The notes under the pieces: model-generated
The model's input: only the letters and a program-made list of their open reading frames with translations
What the model was told of the DNA's origin: nothing
Databases searched by the model: none
Part shown: positions 10,115 to 16,956 of the stretch, one piece after another
How the letters are laid out: every line of letters begins with the position of its first letter
How positions within the stretch are numbered: position 1 is the stretch's first letter
Assembly: GCA_020632665.1 (NCBI GenBank)
Contig: JACKFC010000040.1
Location: 1-36,464, forward strand
Length of the DNA stretch: 36,464 bases
Origin: Deltaproteobacteria bacterium
GTDB taxonomy: Bacteria; Myxococcota_A; UBA9042
Direction: 5' to 3'
Position numbers and translations under genes: made by a program

Positions 10115-10759
10115 ATGGCAGCGAAATACAAGCTGAACAAGGTCGAGCTGACGCGCCTGCGGCGTGAACAGAAGACCTATCAGCAATTCCTGCCGGTGCT
10201 CAAGCTCAAGCAGGAGCAGCTGCAGGCGGAATTGCTCAAGATCAAGCGTGAACTCGAGGCCCGCAAGGCCGACCTCGAGGCCGCGCAGCAGGGCTGGGAG
10301 TCGGTGTTGCCGCTGCTCGGCGAGGGCCTGGTCGTCGACCTCGGCGAGCTGGTCCGCGCCCGCGAGTTGATCATCGGCCACAAGACCGTCGCCGGCGTGA
10401 CGGTGCCGACGCTGGAGAACGTCCGCTTCTCCGAGGTCGAGCTCTCGCGCTTCGGCACGCCGACCTGGGTCAGCCGGGTGTTGCCGCGGCTGCGGCGCTA
10501 CGTCCAGCTGCACACCGAGATGTCGATCATCGAGCGGCAATACGCGTTGGTGAACCATGAGCTGCGCCGCACGACGCAGAAGGTGAACCTCTTCGAGTTG
10601 GTGCTGATCCCCGAGGCGAAAGAGGCCATCCGCCGGATCAAGATCGCGCTCGGCGATATGCAGGTCGCCGCCGTCGCCAGCGCCAAGATCGCCAAGGGCA
10701 AGGCCACCGCGGCGCAAGCGGCCCGGCTCGCCGCCCGCGCGGCCGGAGGTGGCGCATGA
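10115..10759 (+). CDS. atpD: V/A-type ATPase central-stalk subunit D
   Basis: 214 residues. Subunit D is the rotor shaft, analogous to F-type gamma. The N-terminal helix has KYKLNKVELTRLRREQKTY and the C-terminal helix has RRTTQKVNLFELVLIPEAKE, with the conserved R-x-T-Q-K-V-N-x-[FL]-E pattern of D subunits. Together they form the long antiparallel coiled coil inserted in the A3B3 head. An Ala-rich tail ends the protein. The stop overlaps the ATG of atpI by four bases (ATGA). No separate gene for its usual partner, subunit F, is present nearby. Confidence 0.93.
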   Translation: MAAKYKLNKVELTRLRREQKTYQQFLPVLKLKQEQLQAELLKIKRELEARKADLEAAQQGWESVLPLLGEGLVVDLGELVRARELIIGHKTVAGVTVPTLENVRFSEVELSRFGTPTWVSRVLPRLRRYVQLHTEMSIIERQYALVNHELRRTTQKVNLFELVLIPEAKEAIRRIKIALGDMQVAAVASAKIAKGKATAAQAARLAARAAGGGA

Positions 10760-12597
10760 GCATCGTCCGCATGCTGGCGGCGACCATCGTCGGTCGCACC
10801 GCAGACGCCGAGGCGTTGCTGACCGCGGTGCAGGCCGCGGGGCTGCTGCACATGGCGCCGATGCGCCCGCCCGAGGAGCTCGCGGCGGCCCACGGCAGCG
10901 CGCGTGGAGGCCCCCACGATCCGATCGCGGAAGCGGCCCGGATCCTCCGCGTCCGCAACGCCATCGCCCGCGTCACGCCACTGCCGCCCGAGGGCCTCGA
11001 CGAGCGTACGGTCGACGAAGTCATCGTACAGGGCGAGGACCTGCTCCGAATTCGCGAAGAGGCCCATCGGCGGCTCGCCGCGGTCGAGGCCACGATCGCC
11101 GCGCTCGAGCCCTTCGGCGACTTCGACCCGGACGACCTCGAGCTGCTCGCGACGGCCGGCGCTCCGGTCACCTTCGCCCGGCTGACCTGGAACGACTGGC
11201 GGTCCCTGGACCTCTCCGAGGTGCCACACGAGATCGCTTCGCAGACCGAGCTCGACGTCTGCGTCGCCTTCTTCGGCCGGGCCGCCGAGGCGCTGCCGAT
11301 CGCGCCGCTGCGGCTCCCCGCCGTTCGCCTGCACGACGCCCGCTCCGAGCGCGAGGCGCTGAATTCGCTGCTGCTCGAGGTCGACCGCCGGCTCGGCGCG
11401 ATGGCCGACGAGCTGGGCCGACTCGACGACCGGCGCTCGCTGCTGGCGGACCGCGTCGTCGTCCTCGAGGCGTTGGACGAAGGCTTGGACGCCGGCCCGC
11501 TCTTCGCGGTGCGCGGCTACGTCCCGGCCGAGCAGCAGGTCGACCTGCAGCGTGCCATCGGCGACTTCGCCTGCGTCCTGCAGCTCGAGGACCCACAGCC
11601 CGGCGAGGACGTCCCGGTCAAGCTGCACCAACCCGCGGCGCTGGCCGGCTTCGGCCAGATCGTCCGCGCGTTTTCGGGCATCAGCTATTGGGAGAAGGAC
11701 TTCACCCCGACGGTGGCCCTGCTCTTCCTGATCTTCGGCTCGCTCTGCCTGGTCGACGGCGGCTACGGCGTGCTGCTCCTGCTGACGGGCCTCTTCCTGC
11801 GCAGCCGCGGCAACCGCGACTTCGGCAGCGTCTTCGCCTGGACCGGCGGCTTCTCGATCCTGGTCGGCCTGCTGGCGGGCCAATATTTCGGCCTCGTCGT
11901 CGGCAAGGACGGCTTCCTCACCGGCCACGAGCCGCCGACGCGGCTGGCTTCCGACCCGATGGTGAGCTTCATCTTCTCGCTGATCGTCGGCTTGGTCGGG
12001 ATGACGCTCTCTTACGCGACCGCCATCTGGCAGCGCGGCTGGAAGACCAACGCCACGGGCAGCTTGCTCTTCGCCATCGGCGCGATCGCCACCGTGGTCG
12101 CCAAGGCTGCGCCGGGTGCCGTCGCTGCGGTCGTGCTCAGCAGCGCGACGCCGGAGCACAACGCGCAGGTCGGCGAGGGCCTCTCGCTGCTCGGTCAGGG
12201 GCTCTTCGGCGCCGGCGTGTTGTCCTGGGTGATCTGGCCCGAGGACGTCTTCGGCAAGGCCTCGCACATCCCGAACGTGGCGTGGACGCTCTACTCCGGC
12301 GTCACCGGCCTGGGCCAGGACATCATGAGCCATATGCGCCTGTTCGGCATCGCGCTCTCGGGCTCGATCATGGCGATGGTGGTCAATCAGATCGCCGGCC
12401 TCTTCCCGCTCGCGGTGACCATCGCGTTCGCGGTGGTGGGCCATTTCTTCGTCTTCGTGCTCTCGCTGCTCTCGCTCTACATTCACACCAATCGATTGAT
12501 CTTCTTGGAGTTCGGCAGCAAATGCTTCGACGGCGGCCAGCGCTGGTACGAGCCGCTGCGGCCGACCGGTGAGCTCTCCGACGAAGCCGCCGCGTGA
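10756..12597 (+). CDS. atpI: V/A-type ATPase membrane subunit I (a-subunit homologue)
   Basis: 613 residues, starting in a 4-base overlap with atpD. Residues 1-310 or so are the soluble domain, rich in Glu/Arg/Leu helices, that contacts the peripheral stalks. From about residue 315 there are six to eight hydrophobic segments, including a first one with LIFGSLCLVDGGYGVLL. The stretch TGLGQDIMSHMRLFGIALSG carries Arg528, which by position should be the conserved Arg that faces the proteolipid Glu and makes ion transfer one-way. The C-terminal FGSKCFDGGQRWYEPL matches the usual F-x-x-x-F-x-GGG-x-x-[YF]-x-P ending. The size is normal for bacterial NtpI-type proteins. Confidence 0.94.
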   Translation: MSIVRMLAATIVGRTADAEALLTAVQAAGLLHMAPMRPPEELAAAHGSARGGPHDPIAEAARILRVRNAIARVTPLPPEGLDERTVDEVIVQGEDLLRIREEAHRRLAAVEATIAALEPFGDFDPDDLELLATAGAPVTFARLTWNDWRSLDLSEVPHEIASQTELDVCVAFFGRAAEALPIAPLRLPAVRLHDARSEREALNSLLLEVDRRLGAMADELGRLDDRRSLLADRVVVLEALDEGLDAGPLFAVRGYVPAEQQVDLQRAIGDFACVLQLEDPQPGEDVPVKLHQPAALAGFGQIVRAFSGISYWEKDFTPTVALLFLIFGSLCLVDGGYGVLLLLTGLFLRSRGNRDFGSVFAWTGGFSILVGLLAGQYFGLVVGKDGFLTGHEPPTRLASDPMVSFIFSLIVGLVGMTLSYATAIWQRGWKTNATGSLLFAIGAIATVVAKAAPGAVAAVVLSSATPEHNAQVGEGLSLLGQGLFGAGVLSWVIWPEDVFGKASHIPNVAWTLYSGVTGLGQDIMSHMRLFGIALSGSIMAMVVNQIAGLFPLAVTIAFAVVGHFFVFVLSLLSLYIHTNRLIFLEFGSKCFDGGQRWYEPLRPTGELSDEAAA

Positions 12598-12606
12598 TGG
12601 AACCCC

Positions 12607-12622
12607 TGGGGCGCGTGCCCCA
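12607..12622 (+). other. Small hairpin in the atpI-atpK gap
   Basis: TGGGGC (12607-12612) and GCCCCA (12617-12622) form a perfect 6-bp stem around a 4-base loop in the 62-base space between atpI and atpK. No T-run follows, so it is not a typical terminator. It could act as an mRNA processing or stability element ahead of the proteolipid gene, which must be made in excess. Chance is also possible at this GC content. Confidence 0.3.
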
Positions 12623-12659
12623 TGCAACCGGCGGATGACCCGCCCAACCGAGGATTGAG

Positions 12660-13187
12660 ATGAAGTACCTGCGCCCGCTCGCCGCCCTGGCGGTCCTGCT
12701 CGCTGCCGCCCCTGCCCTGGCCCAAGCGCCCGACGCTGGCGCCGCCGCCTTCGGTTTCGGCGACAAGTTGATGCTCTTCGTCTCCTTCGTGGTGATCGGC
12801 ATCGGCATGCTCTCGTCCGGCTTCGCGCTCAGCATCTCGCTCTCGGCCTACGCCGCCTGCGAGAAGGACCGCCGCGGCGCCGCCTTCATCCCGGCCGTGA
12901 TGCCCGGCTCGCAGGGCCTGTATGCCTTCGCGATCGGCTTCCTCATGATCGGTCAGGTCAAGTCGGCCTGGGGCGACCCGGCGATGATGTTCAAGGTCAC
13001 GCTGGCCGGCATCATCTGCGGCCTGCCCTGCCTCTTCTCGGCGCTCGGCCAGGCGCGCACCGCCGCCGCGTGCATCAAGAGCATCAACAACGGCCAGATG
13101 GAGCAGGGCCAGGCGCTGCTCGCGACCGGCGTGCCCGAGCTCTACGCCCTGGTCGGCTTGGCCGGCGGCTTCTTGGTGATGAACTAG
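12660..13187 (+). CDS. atpK: V/A-type ATPase proteolipid subunit K
   Basis: 175 residues. It forms the ion-carrying membrane ring. A cleavable-looking N-terminus (MKYLRPLAALAVLL, then APALAQA) resembles a signal peptide, as in some bacterial proteolipids. Two helical hairpins (four helices) follow. The first hairpin has MPGSQGLYAF with Ser84 and Gln85 and no membrane acid. The second has ALGQARTA with Gln131 and GVPELYALVGL with the single essential Glu160. This matches the pattern of the Enterococcus NtpK Na+ site (Thr64, Gln65, Gln110, Glu139), so Na+ transport is plausible but unproven. The SD is GAGGA. It is the last gene of the ATPase set. Confidence 0.94.
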   Translation: MKYLRPLAALAVLLAAAPALAQAPDAGAAAFGFGDKLMLFVSFVVIGIGMLSSGFALSISLSAYAACEKDRRGAAFIPAVMPGSQGLYAFAIGFLMIGQVKSAWGDPAMMFKVTLAGIICGLPCLFSALGQARTAAACIKSINNGQMEQGQALLATGVPELYALVGLAGGFLVMN

Positions 13188-13253
13188 CCGCGATCGCGGA
13201 CCTTGTGCCTTCCCGCGGGATCGTGAACGCTGCGTAGCGGAGAGTGCGCTACG
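13188..13253 (+). other. Two palindromes after atpK
   Basis: CCGCGATCGCGG at 13188-13199 is a perfect 12-base palindrome directly after the atpK stop. CGTAGCG (13233-13239) and CGCTACG (13247-13253) form a perfect 7-bp stem with a 7-base loop just before the SD (GGAG) of the next gene. Neither is followed by a T-run. They may attenuate read-through from the ATPase operon into the envelope genes or mark an mRNA processing point. Confidence 0.35.
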
Positions 13254-13263
13254 GAGTGTTCGA

Positions 13264-13887
13264 ATGGCTCGTCGGTCGCCGCGATTGCCAGCCGCGATGG
13301 CGTTGCTGTGGACGTTGTGGCTGGCCGTCGTCTGCGGCCCGGCGGCGCTGCACGCCCAACCGAGCGCCTCCTCGTCCCTGCCTGCTCCGGCGCCCGCGCC
13401 CGCAGCGCAGCCTGCACGCTGGGCCATCGCCGCCTCGCTCGTGCACAGCCTCGACCCGACCGCCGCGCTGAGCGTCGAGCGCAGCGTCGGCGCACTGCTC
13501 CTGCGGGCTGACCTCCGCTTCGGCTTGGAGTCGATGCCGGCGCCGCTGGTCGCGCGGCGGACCCTCGGCGCCGGCGTCGGCGCGCAGTGGCGCTTGCTCG
13601 GCAGCGGCCTCTCGGGGATCCGCGTCGGCGCCCTGGTCGGTCTGCGGCAGATCGTCGTCGACGCCAACGTGCTCGGCCCAGCGAGCCGGACCGAGGCGGT
13701 CACGCTGCGCGGCGCCGCGTTCGCCAGCTTCGCCTACGCGCTCGGCCTGCCCGGCAAGGCCGCGGCCTACGCCGCCCTGGACGCCGGCGCCCAATCCGCG
13801 ACCACGCTCACGGTCGGTCCGGGCTCGCTCGCGGCGGGCGACCGCATCAGACCGCTGGTCGATGTCCGGGTCGGGGTGGCGTTCTGA
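13264..13887 (+). CDS. Putative outer-membrane beta-barrel-like protein, unknown function
   Basis: 207 residues. A Sec signal peptide (ALLWTLWLAVVCGPAALHAQ) is followed by a Pro/Ala/Ser-rich spacer of about 25 residues. The remainder is alternating polar/apolar, Gly/Ala-rich sequence suggestive of short beta-strands (for example RWAIAASLVHSL and ALLLRADLRFGL). It ends in VDVRVGVAF, and a terminal Phe after alternating residues is what the BAM machinery recognises in outer-membrane proteins. I recognise no named family. The gene begins 76 bases after atpK and its stop overlaps the next start (TGATG), so it heads a three-gene envelope unit that may be read through from the ATPase operon. Confidence 0.75.
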   Translation: MARRSPRLPAAMALLWTLWLAVVCGPAALHAQPSASSSLPAPAPAPAAQPARWAIAASLVHSLDPTAALSVERSVGALLLRADLRFGLESMPAPLVARRTLGAGVGAQWRLLGSGLSGIRVGALVGLRQIVVDANVLGPASRTEAVTLRGAAFASFAYALGLPGKAAAYAALDAGAQSATTLTVGPGSLAAGDRIRPLVDVRVGVAF

Positions 13888-14831
13888 TGGCGCCGCGTCG
13901 GACGGCCCGACCGCCGGAAAAGGGCCGCCGTCGCAGTGGCGTCGGTGCGCTCGTCGCGATGCTGATCGGGCTGCACGCAGCGCCCGCTCACGCCGCCGGC
14001 GAGGTGCAACCGAATGCCTGGGCCGACGTCGCCGTGCTCTCGGGAGCGCCCCTGGGGCTGCTCGGCTGTGCGCTGGGCGCCGGAATCGGCAACGAGGTAC
14101 TGCAATCGGGCACCGCGATGGTGGCGCTCTGCGTCGGTGGCGGCGCGGCGGCCGGCTTCTTCGGCGGGCGCTTTGTCGCCAACGTCATCGACGCCGAGAC
14201 GATCCCGAGCGCGCACATGCAGCTGGTCGAGTCGTGGACGCTGTGGAGCATCGCCAACGCGACGCTGCTGCTCTCGATCGGCGGCGACGAAGCGGCCACG
14301 GCGGTCGGCGCGCTCTCGGCCATCTCACCGCTGGTGGGCTACTTCGCCGGCGGCGCCACCTACGGCGCCTTCCGTCCGCGCGCCGGGGCCGTCGCCTTCG
14401 CCAACGGCGTCGGGCTGATGACCGGCGTCGCGACGCTCTGGCTCGGCGGCGCGGCGCGGGGCCACAACCGCCCGACAGACCTGTTGCGGGCCATCGTCAT
14501 GGCCGATCTCGGCCTGGTCGTCGGCATCCTCGCCGCGCCGGCCGTCCGCATCGACCGCGGCACCGTCTGGCTCGGGGAGCTCGGCATCTTCGTCGGTGCC
14601 GGCATCGGCGCGCTCACCGGTCCGGCCCTGTACAGCGGCGCGGGGGGCCTCGCCCAGCGTCGCGCCAGCTACCGCGGCGCGCTGGTCGGCGGCGCTGCGG
14701 GCCTGGTCGGGGCCATCGTCTACGCCCGATTCCGCGGTCACGGGCTGCGTCTCACCGGCGTGCCCGAGGCCAACATTCAGCCCTTTGCCCTGGCCGGTGG
14801 CGGCGGCCTGGCGCTGGAGGTCCCATGGTAG
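13887..14831 (+). CDS. Hypothetical Gly/Ala-rich membrane protein
   Basis: 314 residues. The ATG at 13887 is the one that overlaps the preceding stop (TGATG). The frame is open further upstream, but that part lies within the preceding gene. A basic n-region (MAPRRTARPPEKGRRRSG), a hydrophobic core and AHAAGE look like a signal peptide. Then come roughly eight hydrophobic Gly-rich segments, several with glycine-zipper spacing (GLLGCALGAGIG, GGGAAAGFFGGRF, GLVVGILAAPA). It could be a multi-pass inner-membrane protein or a Gly-rich outer-membrane protein; sequence alone does not decide. The 3' end overlaps the DUF2330 gene by 7 bp, so the two are probably translated together. No family recognised. 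Confidence 0.72.
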   Translation: MAPRRTARPPEKGRRRSGVGALVAMLIGLHAAPAHAAGEVQPNAWADVAVLSGAPLGLLGCALGAGIGNEVLQSGTAMVALCVGGGAAAGFFGGRFVANVIDAETIPSAHMQLVESWTLWSIANATLLLSIGGDEAATAVGALSAISPLVGYFAGGATYGAFRPRAGAVAFANGVGLMTGVATLWLGGAARGHNRPTDLLRAIVMADLGLVVGILAAPAVRIDRGTVWLGELGIFVGAGIGALTGPALYSGAGGLAQRRASYRGALVGGAAGLVGAIVYARFRGHGLRLTGVPEANIQPFALAGGGGLALEVPW

Positions 14832-16771
14832 CCACACGCAAGAGACGAGCGGCGGCGACGCTCGGGGGGCTCGCCTCGGCGACGGCCTTCTGCGGCCTGC
14901 TCGGCCTCGCGGTGCCGGCCTGGGCCTGCGGCGGCTTCGCTGGCCCCGTGGCCGTTCAGGACTCCCAATGGCCGCGCGAGGGGGCCGAGCGCGTGCTGTT
15001 CATCCGCGCCGGCGACGGTCGGCTGCGGGTGTGGATCGAGATCTCGCACGTCGGGCCGGCGGAGGCGTTCGCGTGGGTGATGCCGGTGCCGGCGGAGACG
15101 ACCGTGCGGCTCGGCAGCCGCACGATCCTCGACCGCATCGACCAAGCGACCGCGTTGCGTCGGACGACCTCGGGCTTGCTCGACCGTGACGAGGCCGTGA
15201 GCGTCCAATTCAATGTCGGATGCTCCGGCGATGCTGGAGGCGGGGGCAGCGGTGGTCTGATCGACGGGAGCGCGGTATCGACGTCGACGGCGCGCGTCGG
15301 CCCATACGAGGTGACGACCCTCACCGCGCCGGGTGTCGCGCCGCTGCAGAGCTGGCTCGACACCAACGGCTTCGCCCTGCCTCCCGAAGCCGCCCCGGCG
15401 CTTGCGGACCACGTCGCCCGCGGCCATCGCTTCGTCGCGATGCGGTTGCTACCGACCGCGACGGCCAACGACATCCGCCCGGTCATCTTCGACATGCCCG
15501 ACACCGAGCCCTGCATGCCGCTGCGGCTCTCTGCGGCCTCGGCGACCGCGCGGGTCAAGGTCGCCGCGACCTTCATCGGGCCCGGCCGCGCGGTGCCGGC
15601 GAATATGCTCCACCTGCGCTTCAACCCGCTGCTGCTCGGCTGGAGCGACCCCACCGTGGGCTCTGCACCCTTCGCGCCCGACGAGCTGCGCGGCGCGGCG
15701 GTCGACGCCGCCGGTGGGCGTGGCTTCTTCACTACCTCGGTGGCGCGGCTCGACGACGCGCTCGTGCCGACGCCGCCGCACCAGGCCTCCGCGGCTGCGC
15801 TGGCTCGGGCGGTGGAATACCAAGCGCCGCTGGCCTCGGGCTACGGCTGGGGGGACGGCTACATGAGACCGGGGCCGCTGCTGCCGATGGCGCCGGACCT
15901 GGAGCCGCTGGCGAAGGCGACCACCGCGCGCGAGGTTCACGACGCCCTGCTCGCCGCCGACGTCTGGATCACCCGCGAGACCGCGCCGCCCATCGCCGCG
16001 GAATTCCCGCCTCCCGACGGACCCTGCGCCGCGGTGACGGCCACCGATCCGGAGCAACGAACCGTCGAGCTGGTCCTCGCGTGGCTGGCGGGCAGCTACC
16101 GATGTGGCCCGTCCATCTGGGGATGGCCGACGCCGGCTCCGATGAACGGCGCCGCCATCGCGTCGGCGCTGCGCCCCTACCTGGTCGACCCCGCCGAACG
16201 GCTCGACGCGTTGCGCGGCCGCAACCTCGTGCTGACGCGGCTCGACACCAGCCTCGCGCCCGGCGCCATCGACCGCGATCCGACCTTCCGCTTCGTGCCG
16301 ATGGCCGAGCCGGTGAGCCCCGACGTCGTCGCTGCCTTCGAGTCCAACGAGAGCGTCGGCGTGTTCCGCAGCGGTGAGGGTGCCGTCGTGCTCTACGACA
16401 CCACGCACGACGCCATGGCAGCCGCGAAGGTCGCGATCGAGCAAGGCCAGCCGGCGTTGATCGGCGCCGAGGTGATCCGCGGCGACAGCCTCGTCCCGGT
16501 CGCCCCGGCACAACGGGCGCTGGTCGACGAGGCCATCCGCGGCGCCACCGAAGGCAGCGGTGGCGTGCCGACGTCGTTGGTGCTGCAAGCCGACCCCTCG
16601 CCGTGGACACCGCCGCGGTCGCAGGCGCTGCCGGCCGGCTCGATCGCGCGCCTGGTGCAGAGCGATTCGAGCGGCTGCAACGGCGGCGCGGCACCGATCG
16701 GCCGCGCGCTGCTGCCATTGTTGCTCGGCGCTATCACGCTGCTGTGGCGCCGAATGTCTGGTCGACGCTGA
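14825..16771 (+). CDS. DUF2330 domain envelope protein, second copy, MYXO-CTERM-like tail
   Basis: 648 residues from the ATG at 14825, inside the 3' end of the previous gene. The open frame reaches much further back (13862), but the signal peptide fixes this start: basic VATRKRR, a hydrophobic core, then VPAWACGGF. The DUF2330 hallmarks are CGGF at the mature end, GAERVLFIRAGDGRLRVWIE and FAWVMPVPAETTV. The C-terminus has SSGCNGG, a hydrophobic helix (LLPLLLGAITLLW) and RRMSGRR, again a MYXO-CTERM-like tail. It is clearly paralogous to the protein at 3044-5068 in layout and in segments such as GPGRAVPxNMxH, but diverged. Function unknown; periplasmic or surface location expected. Confidence 0.88.
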   Translation: MVATRKRRAAATLGGLASATAFCGLLGLAVPAWACGGFAGPVAVQDSQWPREGAERVLFIRAGDGRLRVWIEISHVGPAEAFAWVMPVPAETTVRLGSRTILDRIDQATALRRTTSGLLDRDEAVSVQFNVGCSGDAGGGGSGGLIDGSAVSTSTARVGPYEVTTLTAPGVAPLQSWLDTNGFALPPEAAPALADHVARGHRFVAMRLLPTATANDIRPVIFDMPDTEPCMPLRLSAASATARVKVAATFIGPGRAVPANMLHLRFNPLLLGWSDPTVGSAPFAPDELRGAAVDAAGGRGFFTTSVARLDDALVPTPPHQASAAALARAVEYQAPLASGYGWGDGYMRPGPLLPMAPDLEPLAKATTAREVHDALLAADVWITRETAPPIAAEFPPPDGPCAAVTATDPEQRTVELVLAWLAGSYRCGPSIWGWPTPAPMNGAAIASALRPYLVDPAERLDALRGRNLVLTRLDTSLAPGAIDRDPTFRFVPMAEPVSPDVVAAFESNESVGVFRSGEGAVVLYDTTHDAMAAAKVAIEQGQPALIGAEVIRGDSLVPVAPAQRALVDEAIRGATEGSGGVPTSLVLQADPSPWTPPRSQALPAGSIARLVQSDSSGCNGGAAPIGRALLPLLLGAITLLWRRMSGRR

Positions 16772-16956
16772 CGCCGGCTGGCGCTGGGGTGGCCAAGACG
16801 ATCGCGCTCGACGCAATTCGCGGCGTCGCTGCCGTTGCCCGAGGCAGTCGCCCTGTCCTACGCTGGTGATGAGGTGCCTGACCAATCGTAGTTGACCCTC
16901 CCTCGCGGGCTGCTGTCCGGCGCGGGTTCGGTCCAGGCGTCCGGCGGGAGGCGACC
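16772..16956 (+). promoter_or_regulatory. 185-base gap upstream of the macroglobulin gene
   Basis: No gene is seen. Just before the ATG at 16957 there is a good SD (GGGAGG, six bases upstream). The gap is large compared with the overlaps in the preceding gene set, so an independent promoter is likely here, but no clear -35/-10 pair can be picked. Confidence 0.35.

Noticed and set aside
14826..14831. Apparent upstream extension of the second DUF2330 gene back to 13862
   Set aside because: The extension lies wholly inside the preceding membrane-protein gene and would bury the signal peptide; the ATG at 14825 gives a proper N-terminus.
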